A stretch of 64,000 nucleotides of DNA from Lethocerus indicus (taxonomy: Eukaryota; Arthropoda; Insecta; Hemiptera; Belostomatidae): assembly GCA_019843655.1 (NCBI GenBank), contig JACDQD010000004.1:4278001-4342000 (forward strand). Direction: 5' to 3'. The position numbers were made by a program, and so were the translations under genes. Shown here piece after piece: positions 41,843 to 55,701 of the stretch. Each line of letters opens with the position of its first letter. Within the stretch, counting starts at the first letter, position 1. A model generated the notes under the pieces. That model ran no database searches. It was not told the origin of the DNA and worked only from the letters and a program-made list of their open reading frames with translations.

Positions 41843-41902
<60 letters not shown>
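41811..41902. repeat. Interrupted (CT)n microsatellite
   Basis: About 90 bases of CT, interrupted once by CCCTCCGACC at about 41836-41846. It forms Ser-Leu and Arg-Glu pseudo-frames on opposite strands. Confidence 0.95.
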
Positions 41903-41905
<3 letters not shown>

Positions 41906-42589
41906 GAAGTCTGTTCGTCCCTCAAAACAAAACTCGAACGCCCGAGACTAATTGGACTACTTTCATCGGGCCGTACTCGGTCGTACTTTTGCCGGGTCGA
42001 TAAGGCCAACCCGGCCCCTCTAACGGCCCAGTAGTATAGCGGCTAACGACTATCGAATGCCTCAGTAAACAGGTTATTTGTACTCGTAAAACTGTACACG
42101 GTGTTACTGTACACGATACATCCTACGTATAGGAAAGTGATAAATCCAGTTCTTTATACTGAACTTCACAGCCGGCTTGCCAATTTGAAATACGCGGTAT
42201 TAAATAAATTAAAAAATGGATATTAATCCAGCTAAACCGTCAGTTCTGACTACTGCTCGTATATGGAATTTACCTCTCGACCTTCGCAAACGGAATGAAA
42301 CGTAAACGGTTCCTTCCGCCAATGTTTTGAAGACCACAGTTATCTTTCGACACAAAGTGTAATATCCGAACCATACAACTCGAAGAGTATTTGAAGCTCA
42401 ATATATTTGCTCAATATATCTAAACGCTTCCGGAATTTTATGCATTCGTCGATACCTTGAAATCTTCGAGCGTACTTCCACTACACATCGTAAATATATA
42501 GGCCAGTCGGTCGTCCGAGTTCCGACTGCATATTGTCCGGATTCGGAATTTTCCCCCAAGATTCGGACGCAACGTTTCCCGCGATTAAT
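41903..42589. other. Non-coding DNA, no gene seen
   Basis: Mixed composition. GCTCAATATAT is nearly directly repeated (about 42396 and 42408). A tRNA A-box-like string near 42031-42041 has no matching B-box and is not a tRNA. Confidence 0.5.
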
Positions 42590-42930
42590 TTAAGACCTAA
42601 TATAAGGCAGCGAATGCAAATAGAGTCGGGGGGCGAAATGGGCGACAACGTGCTTCCACGTATTCAAATGGGGCGGCGGAATAAACGGCAGAATACGCTC
42701 GTGTGATGTATTAAATTACGGTCGCCAATGCGGAGCCGCCGGATTACAAGAACGAGTGAGTGGTTGGGGCATTCATTTTGTTGTCCCGAATAATAAGTCG
42801 GGGCCGGCCCGAGTAATGCCCGGGTAAAGGTTCCAGGGCACAAAATTCTGCCAGGAGATCAATTCGCCCGCTCCTAGATTTTTATCTGGTGGCGTGCGTT
42901 CACGTATGCAAATTACCAACCCCAACCCCA
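42590..42930. promoter_or_regulatory. Candidate regulatory island with two POU octamers
   Basis: A GC-rich, CpG-bearing stretch with ATGCAAAT at 42614-42621 and 42906-42913, plus homeodomain-like GTATTAAATTACGG and CCGGATTACAAG cores between them. The mixture resembles insect developmental enhancers. There is no conservation evidence, so this is a candidate only. Confidence 0.25.
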
Positions 42931-45900
42931 CCGCCCTTCGGCCTAAGCCCTAACCCTAATTTCTGCCTCCGCCTGCCAGCGTATGCCGAAAATCGTTGCG
43001 TAAAAACAAAATGAAAATAACCCCTCTGGTTTTTCACATATTCGATACGTTACACTTCGAAACGGCTCGCTTCTCGGCGACAGCTGAAGTGAGGAGGCAT
43101 CGCTCACAATAGCGCATCTTCCTCCTGGACAGTGACCAAATAGCAGACCTCCTTTCTTATATCATTTCCCTGACTCGGTGAAATTAACCCCCTGTACACC
43201 CACAATTATGGTACCCGATATACCTTTTTTTAAATTAAAATTAAAGCGCCTACTTTATCACGTGTCATTGTTAAACGCCGAGTTGGTCAGCTTTGTAGAG
43301 AAAGCCAGCCTCTGAATTGTAGCCTGTTTAATCAAGTTTCATTGCGTATAATGTAATTACATCAAATTAACGCAGATCGAGAAGCAGTGGTATGTCACTA
43401 GACACCAATATACTATAATTATCGCGACAATCCAGTTACTTCCGGCATTGTGGAGATACGTGCAGAATTTCAGGAGAACACGTTCTGCCCATCTAGCGCC
43501 CCAAGCCAGGAAAATTGAGCCCGTGTTCAAATGAAAATATAATTAAAGATTGAAAAAATGCAATTTTCCCCGTCTGGCACGTCGTTGAATCGACTCCTAA
43601 CCGACATGTGGGGCCTAAATTAGCGGGACAGCCTCATCCCAGTTTTACTGGGACGACAGATAAGGGGCAATTTTTTCCCGTATCGAAAACTGCAAGCTTT
43701 TAATGTAGAACGCCGTTGTAACCGCCGCCCAACCGAAAGATTTAATTGTCGAAACTGGGAATAAGTTATTTTACAGGCGGCTAATCGTTCGAATCGAGCC
43801 GAGCGATTGGGCAAGAAAGAGTTTTACAATATTCCGAAATACTTTCGGCCGGCTTCCAATCATTTTACTAATGGACGGGTGTTAAATATCTCTCGCCCCG
43901 ACGAATATTTTTCAGCCCGAACCGTGTTATTAGATAACTCGAGTAGAAAATAACGTGCATTACTCGACCTCGGTCCCAAATAACGTTTTAACCTCTCAAC
44001 TTCTCTCTCGAAAGTCTTGCAAGGAATGCATTGCGGATGTCGGAAGATTCGCGTCTGCAAATTCCAAGATCTGTGAGCATTTCGAATTGTTTCTGTATTC
44101 CAATCCTATCGTCCGATAATCAGTGTCCAATAAACCTCCGAATTGTAAAGAAATACAATAGTGGCCCTGCGAATTTATTTAGAAATAATCATTATAACTT
44201 ATTTTTATAAGCGGTAATAGTATATTCTGACTTTCATTAGTGAATTCTACCACCACGTTTATCAGAAATTTGGATTATTCTCTTATATTAGTTACAATAA
44301 TATAATACTACTCATGCGATCTGTCTTAATTTGATCCTAAGTAAAATAAAGTTTTACTGTAGTAACAGTGCGGACAGGATAACCGACTTGTCTAAGTACG
44401 TCGGTTTATTATTGAAAGAATGATGCTGTTATTGGCGTGAAGCCAAAACCAGTCTATGTCAACTCAAAAATAGGCGAGTCGAAAATAAAAAGTAAATCCT
44501 TTAAATGCGTAACATGGTGGTAGAATCACTAATCTGATATTTCATACCCTTACTTTTGCTCAAATACCTTAAAATAAAATAACATTGTTGTCATTGTACA
44601 TAAACGAAAAACAATATCAAACCAATTATTTGGCGGAGGAAACAAGCAGTCCTGTATATTTAACGAAAGAACGAGTAGTTAAAACAGAAACAGGTTGGCC
44701 ACCCACCAACAAATTGCCTTTCCCAATTATGTGATGAAATATTAAGAAATGACCCGGCCGTTCCAACTCGGTTACCAATTCAGAGCAGAGTTAAGGCCTC
44801 AATATTTGAATGGCTAATTGCTTTCCACATATACGCAATAGTCAATAATGCACTGAATAATTAAACTCGGCGCTGTCATCTGCACGCCAAAAACGAGGAG
44901 GATCCAACACACTGCAATCAAGCCCCAAACGACCATTACCTTATTATTACTACGGCTTAATACGCGAATTTTCCTTTTTAAAAGTTACGTCGAAAATAAC
45001 AAATGAAGTTACGGTAGTGCATGAAACCAGTAAATTGAACTTGGTTATTATAAATCATAAGATGTACTCTAGAAACACACTAGAAGGTATAATTTTCTTA
45101 AACACTGTTCCTGAAAAAATGTTCAAGCATTTTACTACACACAGAAACAAATTCCCTGCTTAAAAATTAAGTCAATACTTCTGGAATATTTTATTATTAA
45201 CGGGATTATAAAACGTTTTCTCAACAGAATGGACGACCTTCGGTATTACAACTTAGCACCGCCTGAGGTTGGCCCCTTTCCAAAGCTGATTATAATCGGA
45301 TTTTTGTTCGAGCGAGAGCTCACGGCATTTGGGCAATCGGTTATAAAGATATATCCTGTCAAGAGGCGGTAAGGCGGGAGGGAATATTGGACGCTGTTAG
45401 CGCCAGGACACCTCCTACCAACCTGACGATTTACAGGATTACAACAGAGTTAAGGTTGCGGCCAAATAATATATTAATTTCTTTAACTGGACACGTTTAT
45501 TGGAGGTTCGCAGATTGACGATGTCGGTAACATTAAAAATAAATCAGGCATGACTTATCCAACCGAATGATAGTGCATGTACATTGATACTAGCATAGAA
45601 CACAATAAAAAATTAGATAATCAGATTTCAAACCTTCGTGGTCAATCCCCCACGAAGAGCATAACCTTGGCAGGATGCTGCATCTGCAACTGGTGCACAT
45701 GTAATGGTATTGTACTGGACCGACAACGGACCGGAAGTAAAAACACCGAAACCGGTCTAGGATCTGGCCGGACGAGTTCTCCGGACGACGGGTGATGAAA
45801 CGCAGACTTATTATTAATCTATCCAACTAGTTTCTGCGTGCAGTCGGGTTAAACGCGGAAAGGAAAATATTGTGACGAACAAGTGTAGAAATAATAAACG

Positions 45901-48629
45901 GAGGGAAACGTCGGCGTTCGTAGAGAAAACATCCAAAAAACAAAAAAACAAACAAAAGGAAGTAAAAACGCGAAACCCTCTAAATTGAATTTTCCCGAAA
46001 ACAGAGCTCGGACAAACGGATTGGGTTGCGTCACGAAATTACAGGCGGAAGGATAGAAGTGGAAAAAAAATCATTCGGCTTCGGAATAAACGAAACGAAA
46101 AACGCGGAGGAGTGAGACAAACAAATGCTTTTTTTTAATTTTTATCAGCGCTCCGAATAACCGAAGGGAGGTAACCATTACTCGATTGGGTTCTGTATGA
46201 ATTCGTACGTTTATAAAGAGGTTTACTCCGCGAGGGCGGTTGAGGAGCATCGAAAACATCAAAACCCCCGCCCCACGCCAAACAGCGCGATCAAAATACG
46301 AAAGATTCGAAATCAAAACCGATCGTGCCATCATCCCCTTAATTTGTTCAGCTGTCGTACCGACCGATTGGTTCGAACGAAGGGCACTTCTTCACAAAGA
46401 GGCGCCTCCATTTCTGGCCTTGTTCAATGCGGACGTCGACGGAACCACCATTATTTTTGTACTTCCTTATTCGATGAAGTTAAATCATTAAATTTCCAAA
46501 AACACCTACAGGAATATTATGAATTATTTTACCGGCGAAATATATATAGTATAAAATACTTTCTCTCCAAAGGATGTATGTATCTAATTAAAGAAGTATA
46601 CAATTTTAGGGGGATATATCCAATTTCGTGCCTTAATTAAGCTTATTGAACTATGAAGTCGAAACTGGTTAGAACCGATACCAAATAATTATGAAGAAAC
46701 AGAAACTCAAATTAGTGATGCGTATATAAAGATTCACACAGTTGGTATTTATTCGAAATGTGGAGCCTGGTAGGTTAACCTCCTCTAATTCGCTTGTTCA
46801 AGCCCAGAGAAATCGGAATCGTTGCTGTGTTCGAAAGATTTTGAAAAGCTTTTCCCGTTTTTGGTAGTGTTTAATTTAAAAATATATGGCCCGTAAACAG
46901 TTTTAAGGGGGGTAGGCGACCGGCCGGGAGGGGGATTTTCGGAAAGAAATGGAATCAGGGTACAGTTTCAGGGCAAGCATGGCCGACAGGACTGAGAGCG
47001 GGAGTAATTAGCCCGAGCGATAATTAGTTATGGATGAGGTGTTCCAATAATCGCCATACAGCGGGCGCGGCCAGTCATTTCCACGCTGGGACCGGCCCTT
47101 AATGCAATTTTCAGTAATGAATATCAGGCAATGCCTACACGGGGTGCCGACTGGTGGGTGCATCACATCAAAGAAAGCCTTACCACCGAAACTGCCATGA
47201 TCCGTTAGCTTAATTTCCATTCAATTTACAGCCACCGACTCGGCTAATGAAGGAGGAATTTGCACTGTTTCTGAAGACCGTCGACACTGGATTGTCGGTG
47301 TCGTGTATTTATGATATCCCAATGTCCATTAATGGGATCTTGTGAAAGGAGACAGTCCGTGAGCTCTGGCTATGGCGGTATTCGGCATCGTTATTGTTAT
47401 AAGCGTTGGGCGGATAGCCGCGGGCATTTCTACCCATTATTCTACGATATTCTCGGCCACCGTGCATCCGGTGAAGAACAAGTTCCTGGGGGGAATTGAG
47501 GAAGATACGGGGGAATAAGATAACGGGCGGTAATGGCTGGAAGCCTCCTCGTGTGAGACCCGGGTTCGGCAGGCTGAAACGAGATCTCGGTTCATGAAAT
47601 TAGCGCTGCGAAGCGGTGGTTCGTTTGAACTCGAAAGTACTTCCTTAGGGCCGTGTGTAGGATTACAGGCGGCCTAACAGCGGTTAATTTAACATACTAT
47701 ATAAAATAACGCTTTGTATAATGGATACGGTCTTAATTCAACAGATACGCTGTCTATACTCTTCCATTTCAAATGGATCAAAAGGGTACGAAAAACAATC
47801 TAAATTATTAAATAACACCGACACTGGGAATATTATTAGACCGGTGGACTCTGGCAGGTGGTATTGGAAAACCAGGTGATCGGGCGCGATGAAAGAACGG
47901 ATCGAGCGCAGCTTTATGAGCTCGGCACGTGAGCCCATCACTGTTAACCCTAATATCGAATACAAACAGGTTCATTATACCGGCTCGATTCTAACTCCCG
48001 ACCCTTTTTTTAATTCAATTCATGCATCGTTCTCGCTCAATGAGATTCGCCTCCAAACACACTTAGCAAGGGGGAGTGGTTCCGCCACCTTCAATAATGT
48101 TCTTACGCGGAATTAATATTGATAAATAAATCCGATATTAAACTTACGTTAGATGAAATGATACTGTCGTTTTTATGACATTTTGTCTCCACTATAGGCC
48201 GCTGACTACATCAACCACCCGCTACTTCATCGCATGCGAAATTACCCCACTAGATTGTTTAGCAGAGATGAAAAATGATATTCCAAGAAGTTAGATCATG
48301 AGTGATTATAGTCTAAACAATCTAGGACCACCAAAAAAATATCGTAAATTTAATAATTTATTTAATAACCGGGCTTTTTTTTTTAATTTATAAACGGATG
48401 CGATAAAAATATTACAAATGTGACCGTGATCGATATCAGTTACAGTTGTTGTATTTCAGAGTGAAATTGGCAGTCTGTGCATTGAATGGGGATAGCAAAA
48501 TGTGAAACCAATTAATCAACCGAGTAATCAAATTAGCTGGGAAAACAATTAACGGCGGCCCGTTGTTCGGAAAATGAATTGTCAAAACTTGAATTCAAGA
48601 ATGGGCTTTCGGGAGACGGAGCCGGTTAA
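42931..48629. other. Non-coding DNA, no gene seen
   Basis: About 5.7 kb. AT-rich at 44090-45240, with GC-richer stretches near 46900-47560. A 21-base segment at 45749-45769 recurs at 56641-56661 with 2 mismatches. Two CCCTAA units near 42947-42958 are isolated and not a telomeric array. Open frames (largest 147 codons at 46197-46640) lack any motif. Confidence 0.45.
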
Positions 48630-48659
48630 AGAGGGGGGAAGTGAGTTAGTCCCCCCTCT
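48630..48659. repeat. G6/C6 hairpin
   Basis: AGAGGGGGG (48630-48638) pairs perfectly with CCCCCCTCT (48651-48659), closing a 12-base loop. Eleven further C residues follow immediately (48660-48671). Very stable on paper; a source of polymerase stalling. Confidence 0.75.
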
Positions 48660-48671
48660 CCCCCCCCCCCC

Positions 48672-51600
48672 GACATATAAAATTGGGTCGATCCAATTTG
48701 CACCCCGCGTTATTTAACCGGCCACTCGGCGCCCCCTCACACCGCCAAATATACACGCACCCCGATCACTCGGTTAGTTAAACCGAGTTCCGGCTCAGCG
48801 TTGTTTTGTCCTACAATACCTGCCCGACCAATATCCCCCCCCCCCACCCACTAATTGTAGTTCCGAAGCCGAGCGCTCATTGCCCTGAAGGATACAGACA
48901 GTCGGTCTAAGGTAACTTTCCTTCTAAGAGAGATTTCTGGGCAAAAACGTATACATTAAAAATTAAAAAAACAGTGTATCGCATAGTCCGAGTGCAAACA
49001 ACACACGCAATCTAATGTCTATGAAAAACATAACGTTTTTACAAAAGGTAAAAAACGGGACCCAATTAATGATTGACTAGGTGCAGCAAAAGTTGACGTC
49101 TTCTAATCAAATCGGCCCGCGATATTATATAAGAGAAGGCCGACACGAGAGACGGCTATCTGAATCCAGCTCATCTCTTGTCTCCGGCACGAAAGTGCGC
49201 CAGGAATTTTTCAGAGCACGATCCCCGGCTCCCGATTAGAATCTGCACGGAAGGTGGACTGCATCCATCCGACCCGACTGTTAGAATACCCTGTTATTAT
49301 TAGATAATGAGCGCGCTTCGATGAATCCCGGCTATTTAGCATTCCGCCCGTTTACCCGCAGCGGGGAAAACGGCTCGGGCGGGAAGAAGGCCGGAGGTCT
49401 GCCGGAGTATACAGAGAGCGGGGCCGACTGATGAAACGTTCGGCAATCGGCCGGGGGGCGCCTCAGCTGGCAAATTACCCGCAACGTTATTAGCATAAGT
49501 GTACGTTTACCGAGCGAGGGGAGAAAAGGTATAATATCATTTTAATTGCCGATTGATTTCTTGACTGACGGCCGGAATTAGGTTGGGACGAAAAATTGGG
49601 GGGGGGGGAGAGAGGCCTCCGCCACCCCCGAACTAGCTTGGGTTAATTTAATAAATGTTAGCGGACATCGATCGCGACGAAACAATATCAGTGGGGGAGT
49701 GTCTGTGAGAGGGCTGGTAATTCGAATATAAATGCCGGCCCATTACTTCCTTTCAAGTACCTTACATCCAATTTGGTTACTCGAAGTAATTTCTTCTTGT
49801 TTATCCCTCTGATTAGTCATAGGGACATAATTTACGTACATATACATAGACACATGAAACGGCATGTTCCCATTCTGCACATATAGGCTATTTTTATTGT
49901 ACGACCTTATGAAAGACGACTCCCATTGTGTAACTTAAGTAATTATTTTACTTAAAAGGAACAATCATATATTGAAGTTTTAATAAGACCTAAAATGATT
50001 CTGTGTTCCTACTGCCGCGATAATCGGGATGAAAGGACACTGCATAGGGACACGCTGTCGGTCACGGAATCAATTCAGTGCATCATAAAATCATTCGAGA
50101 GAAAGCCTTAATTATCGGGTTCGGAAAAGGGCGACAGAGCTCTCTTTTCGCCAACATTCGGCAACATGCGGCTTTCACGCTCGCTGAATTTCGTCACTGT
50201 ATCCTCCTTTCAAGACGGACATAATCTATAGATGATGAAAAAACGGATTGAGCGGAAACGCCGGATAATTTACAACCCGAAGAGAAGGAAAGTTGCGAGA
50301 ATTTCGAGCGAGCTTTATTTTTGGGGCCGAGATAAGGAACCGGAGCATAGAAATAGGAGGAAAAAAATGGCGCAAGAGGGGGGCACAAAAAAATATAAAA
50401 GAACGAGAGGATAACGGCCAACGAAACCATTGTTTAATAGAACTTTGTATAATGTAACAATGGGATTAAATAATGCCTGGCGGTATCTGCAACATGTCGC
50501 CCTCACAGATCGCGTAATTGAACGACAGTCCTTTCTTGTACAGAAATTGCTTCAAGTATTTATTTCCAGAGCATTCTAAGTCAAGAAAAAGATAACATTA
50601 TCCTTTCCATAGTTTTTAGAAAATAAAAACTCGGGGATGTTCTTGCTTTTATAGGAAAAACCTAAAATTAATATTAGCCGACGAAATTTAAATTTAAAGG
50701 TGCACTTTAAACAATATTAGAGTTCGCCGTGGGGCGTCGAATTGAAACAAGAAAAATCAATTAAAATAACGTCGGAGAAATTATAACTTTCGTAATTTAA
50801 TGAATATCGGCGATGTTTATAAATAGCCGTAGGGTAACAAAATGCTGCCGGCAATTTGTTTTAAACATGTTCGGTGATAGCCAGCAAACGTTTGAGGCCC
50901 GAGCAATTAAAATATGCTAATTCCGCGGAAAGTTTCTGCACAGTCAAAACTTTTACGAAGAATATTTAAATACGCCCACCATTGTTTGCCGAAATCGTGG
51001 CCTCAGCGCCTTGTCGAAAGGGGAGAACGATTTTGCAAACCGTTAAAAGTGTAAATAAGAATACCGAAAATCAAAACTGCGGACCGTCGGCTTTCTTCGG
51101 TGTTTTGAATTGGGCGAACATGAAAACGGCGACAACACGGCCAAAGGTAAAATGACGTTCGGGCCTAAGTGGCGCGGCCCCGCAAAGAAAGCCATCCGAT
51201 TAACCCAGTTCCGAGGGCCCGATTAGCCTTTTCCAGTCTCCACGCACTAATTCTACAATCTTCATTTACCTGCCTCACGCCTTTCGCAAAGCTCTTTGAT
51301 CGAAATTTTATTTCACCGATTTGAAAATTCATCAACGGCCAATTCTGCATTGCCCAATATCGGTTTCACACAATTTCGGGTTCACATTTCAACTATGAAT
51401 GTATCTGATGTAGGACTTGTGAATTTGACCAGGAAAAACATGTAAGGCCAGAATCATAATACGGATCGTAAGGATTTCGATTTTAATACAGTCGCTGTTC
51501 ATACGTTTTGTTTATAAATTAGAGGGTTACTGGGAATATGCCCCTGCGTTATCTCTAAGTAATAATGCTTGTGCTGGTGTGAAATTGGACAGAAGATATT

Positions 51601-51859
51601 CCACTGGACGAAGGGACGGGATTGGAAAGCTCGTTACTTTTCATGAAATACATTTTGTTTCTCCGTTCCATTCAGGAATTAGACGGCTGGCCGGAAGGCG
51701 GTAAAGAGATTCGATTCATTTTCGACAATATCGCTGTAAAAGGTTCCGAATTTAAAGAGGAAGTCTTTTTCTGGAAAGCGGGATGCAAATAAAAGCCGTA
51801 GAGTCCACAAAAGCTCAAGTGCGGCCTGCAACAGGTGGTTGTAAATAAAACACAGTCCA
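48672..51859. other. Non-coding DNA, no gene seen
   Basis: GC-rich at about 48700-48900 and 49300-49640 with C11-12 and G9-10 runs (near 48835 and 49600); AT-rich from 49780 onward. One octamer ATGCAAAT is at 51783-51790. No gene, RNA or mobile element is recognised. Confidence 0.5.
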
Positions 51860-51912
51860 TCTCTCCCTCTCCCCTCTCCCTCTCCCTCTCCCTCTCCCTC
51901 TCCCTCGCTCTC
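51860..51912. repeat. (CTCCCT)n hexanucleotide array
   Basis: About eight units of CTCCCT with slight variation at both ends (CTCTCCCTCTCC at left, CTCGCTCTCGCC at right). The minus strand gives an Arg-Glu-rich pseudo-frame. Confidence 0.92.
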
Positions 51913-52658
51913 GCCCGCTTTTCTAATCGCTCCCTCTCGCTCAGCAAACCCGCCGGTTAGCGTTTCCCGTATTTTGGGACCCGAAATTTAAAGTCCGCTC
52001 CCTTTATGACTTTACGATTCAACCACTGATTCCTGTCGGTCTGAGCATTTCGGGACCCATATAAAAACAAATACGGGAATTGCGCTTATATAAATTATAT
52101 TTATCCTATACATAAGCAATAAACGGTGTCATATCCAAGTAGCAAAGTTCCTAAATTCTACATATAATGCCTTCTATATAAACGGGGTTACATATCCAAT
52201 TTGAGCCCAATCCAAGAGGAAATAATTTTGATCGCTATCCTTTTTAATAATAAAATTTATATCTGACACTAGAACTGCGATATTGATCGCATCTCTGTCC
52301 TACTAAAGGCAGAAAATTTCTTAACCCGTTTACGGTCCACAAAATTGTTTGCCCAAACGTGGGACACAAATTGTACTTAACCGCCACCGTGTTTAGAGAG
52401 GTTAATGCGGTTTTCCACAATTAAATTATTATATTTACTGCTCGGTCCGTTACCAATGAATTATTTCATCCATTATTTGGTTATTAGATAGAAGGAATCC
52501 TTCTGAAAGGTAGGACCCATTATCCCGCCCAGTCCAGCGGGTAGATTAGTTTATTCCCGATAATTCGAGAGGGTAAAGTTCAGACAATCCGATGAAGCTT
52601 CGGGGTGATATAAAAAGGAGCCTGAAACTAGCGATATCCTAGATAGGAGAGATGGAGT
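51913..52658. other. Non-coding AT-rich DNA
   Basis: AT-rich with TATATAAA-like strings near 52090-52180 and no open frame of note. It separates the hexanucleotide array from the long GA array. Confidence 0.55.
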
Positions 52659-52829
<171 letters not shown>

Positions 52830-52983
52830 GCTCCCTCCCATCTTATCGTGAAGGAAATACTGAGGGAGGCCAGGCTCTGCATGTGAACCTAATCTTAATA
52901 ATGCACTTGACCCACTCCATAGGTAGGTCGTGCTATTTGCGTCGCATGCGTTGTGAAAATCCTTTCCGCGCCCGCTACAACAG

Positions 52984-52989
<6 letters not shown>

Positions 52990-53039
<50 letters not shown>
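52990..53039. repeat. (TA)n microsatellite
   Basis: About 50 bases of pure TA, 160 bases to the right of the GA array. Self-complementary. Confidence 0.95.
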
Positions 53040-53044
<5 letters not shown>

Positions 53045-55593
53045 TGACGAAACACGGTTAATGAGCCATCCTTGGACCATTATCTCGTAAAGAGATTACG
53101 AGGCCGCAGATGCTCTAGAAAGCGCTCCGTATGGAGATGGAAAACGGTGATTCGCCCGTATCCCCGATGTTACTCCTCAAGTGCAATTTTATATTCCGAT
53201 AAGAGGCATCATTAAGTCGGTTTAAACTGATTGAGCGAGAAAATAATATAAATGAACGATTCATTTCAAACGTTCGAACGTAGATAAACGGTTAATCAAG
53301 GGTCGAAAATTGTTATTTTGAAGAATAACGAAATGTAGTAAAAGCCAAGTAAAAACAAAAAATAACTCGTATATTCCCCGGACAAAATCTCTGATACTAT
53401 TCTACATATATAATTAAAAAAGAATATTCCGTCTCGATATAACGCCCGGTCCGTAAGGTCGGTACGTTGAAAAAAATCTTTATGCAAATATAGCTGAGGG
53501 AAAAAGGCGGTGCATCGATAATTATAACAACAGAATTAAATTTGTATCGCTTCTCATTAAACCACACACTTGAATTACGTCCAGTAGATATGCCGTTCAG
53601 CCTACATTCGATGCAGGAACACAATAACAGGGTATGTGCATGCAAATATGAATCTATGAATGTGAAAACGGGTAAATGAGGTTTCCAGAACGGGGTCCGG
53701 GCCTGTACTCGTTTGTAATTGTACCTTTCGAATTTTTTTTCACCGAATTTCCAGTCGCATTCACTTCACAAGAGTTCACTTCAGTTCGCCAAAACCTGAG
53801 ATGGATTAATATACAGACAAACCGTCGTCTAAATGATATATCGTTTTCAGATATATCTAAATTTCTAAGCTGTCATTCACACTGAAGTCAATTTGCATGA
53901 AATAAAACAAGTTGATATCGTAGAGCCAACAAACATAAATTTAACAGATATCCAAGATTTATAATTCAAGCAATACACCGTTTGTACGGCTCCTGTTCTC
54001 TACAGAATGTTATTTCAGTCCGAATTACGCTGCAGAACTTCGAACGGGACCGAAAACGTATGCAGAATTTCCATTTTTGACGTACAAATTATGAAAGGTC
54101 ATTTAAGTAGAAAGGAGAACCGGGCGGGCCGCCTCGCTCAGGCACAGCCGAACGCCAGCCTCGTAAATATATTTTGCATTCGCAATTCCACGAATTACAA
54201 AACCGGATCCTGTCTTCGGTTGAAATCGGTTCGAAGTCGACAAATTTCGTTATTGGTTTGGGAAAACAGAAATACGCATTTCAACTATCGTTTATGTGTT
54301 CTACTTAATATCGTTACCGCTATGCATTATCGCGCAATGGGCTACATCTATTAATTGGTTCGATTGGGCAACAGCAGAGCGGTTATTCAGAGTCCGTTCG
54401 ACTGCCAGATAAGTAGCCGGTATTAAGATATCGTGGATACATCAATTAGGACAATCAGAAAAACTCACAGACGTTGCTACAGCGCGAAATTAAAATTAAT
54501 TACTGGCTTTGTCAAACGATGTCAAAAATGACACCCGAAGTACTTATCGTAACAGTACTTATCATTGTTTCATAACAGTTATGCGATATATTATTTCTTT
54601 TTTTGCCGAACGTAAAATTAAGGTTTCCGAACCGACACCTATGATAACTAGCTGTACGTATTCGACTCACTTAAGATTCTTAAGAACACTTTATCAGATT
54701 CAACTACTTTGCCATTGTTAAAGAGAAGTTTAAATCCAATAAATTAGCCAAATTTAAACATTTGCTAAATATAAAATATTGTTACAAAATAATAACTATC
54801 TCTAGGGAAAATTATTATTATAGAAAAAAATTCCCAATCGAAAATTCTCTAGAGAACTTGTTAGTTAAATATGAAGGCACTGTCGCCTCATCCCGCACTA
54901 GTTTACTCCGAGTACGGTCTTTGAAGCTTAATGCTATTCCCTGAGATGAACTATTAACCGGAGAGAAGACAGATGTTAGTAATTCGACCGGGTTTCTTCT
55001 AACGAGGGCCACCGATGAAAAGTATCATCATTAGTAATACGCCTTCAGATAGTCGGTCGTGACGGATAGCCCCGCTATCCTCCTGCAAGACATCTGCCGC
55101 ATACAACGCGCATTACAGATGTACAACTCCGGGAACCGATGATTAATTTCAAACAAGCCTTTCTTCGTCAATAAGATTTCAGCCCCGAAGCCTGGTATTA
55201 TACCTCGGCCAGTCATGACCTTCACCCAGTTCCCTCACGATGCCCACGCGGCTCAGTGCCATTTACTTTTTCCCTCGATCCGTTTTTCTCCAATCCGATA
55301 ATTTACAACAATATCTAAAATTCTAGACACGCGTACAATTTAATTGGATGGTGGTATTTTGTCCACCGACTAATACCCGATATACGGTACGGATATTTGG
55401 ACGGCCGTCAATAGCGCTAACAGACTGCCACTTGGGGAGCCGACATGCGGAAGTAGTCGTGCGGTATTCGGGACGGTGGCGGTTAAATGAACCGAACGTC
55501 AACGAGACGAGCGAATTAGCCTGTGCCCATAACACGGATCAGGGATGCCCGCTTGACGTTCCTAACCGGCCTGACGTCCGTTTGTCACAGCGC
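53040..55593. other. AT-rich non-coding DNA with octamer trio
   Basis: Three POU octamers fall within 417 bases: 53482-53489, 53640-53647 and 53891-53898 (the last inverted). ACGTTCGAACGT at 53270-53281 is a perfect 12-base palindrome next to AAATGA-ACGAT-TCATTT. AGTACTTATC is directly repeated at 54539 and 54554. No coding region is seen. Confidence 0.5.
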
Positions 55594-55612
55594 GGAGAGA
55601 GAGAGAGAGAGG
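55594..55612. repeat. (GA)n microsatellite
   Basis: About nine GA units in GC-rich flank, 52 bases before a second, longer GA array. Confidence 0.92.
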
Positions 55613-55662
55613 ATACGGCGGAAGGACCGCCCGTAGTCGGATTAATGGAACGCCATTAGGCC

Positions 55663-55663
<1 letters not shown>

Positions 55664-55700
<37 letters not shown>
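55664..55700. repeat. (GA)n microsatellite
   Basis: About 18 GA units. With the array at 55594-55612 it brackets a short GC-rich unique segment (55613-55663). Confidence 0.94.

Positions 55701-55701
<1 letters not shown>

Noticed and set aside
42026..42047. tRNA 5'-half-like string with an AGTATAGCGGCTAAC pattern
   Set aside because: No B-box or T-arm follows within 100 bases, so neither a tRNA nor a clear tRNA-derived SINE can be supported.
42947..42958. Telomere-like CCCTAACCCTAA
   Set aside because: Only two units, not an array, and arthropod telomeres usually use a five-base TTAGG unit.
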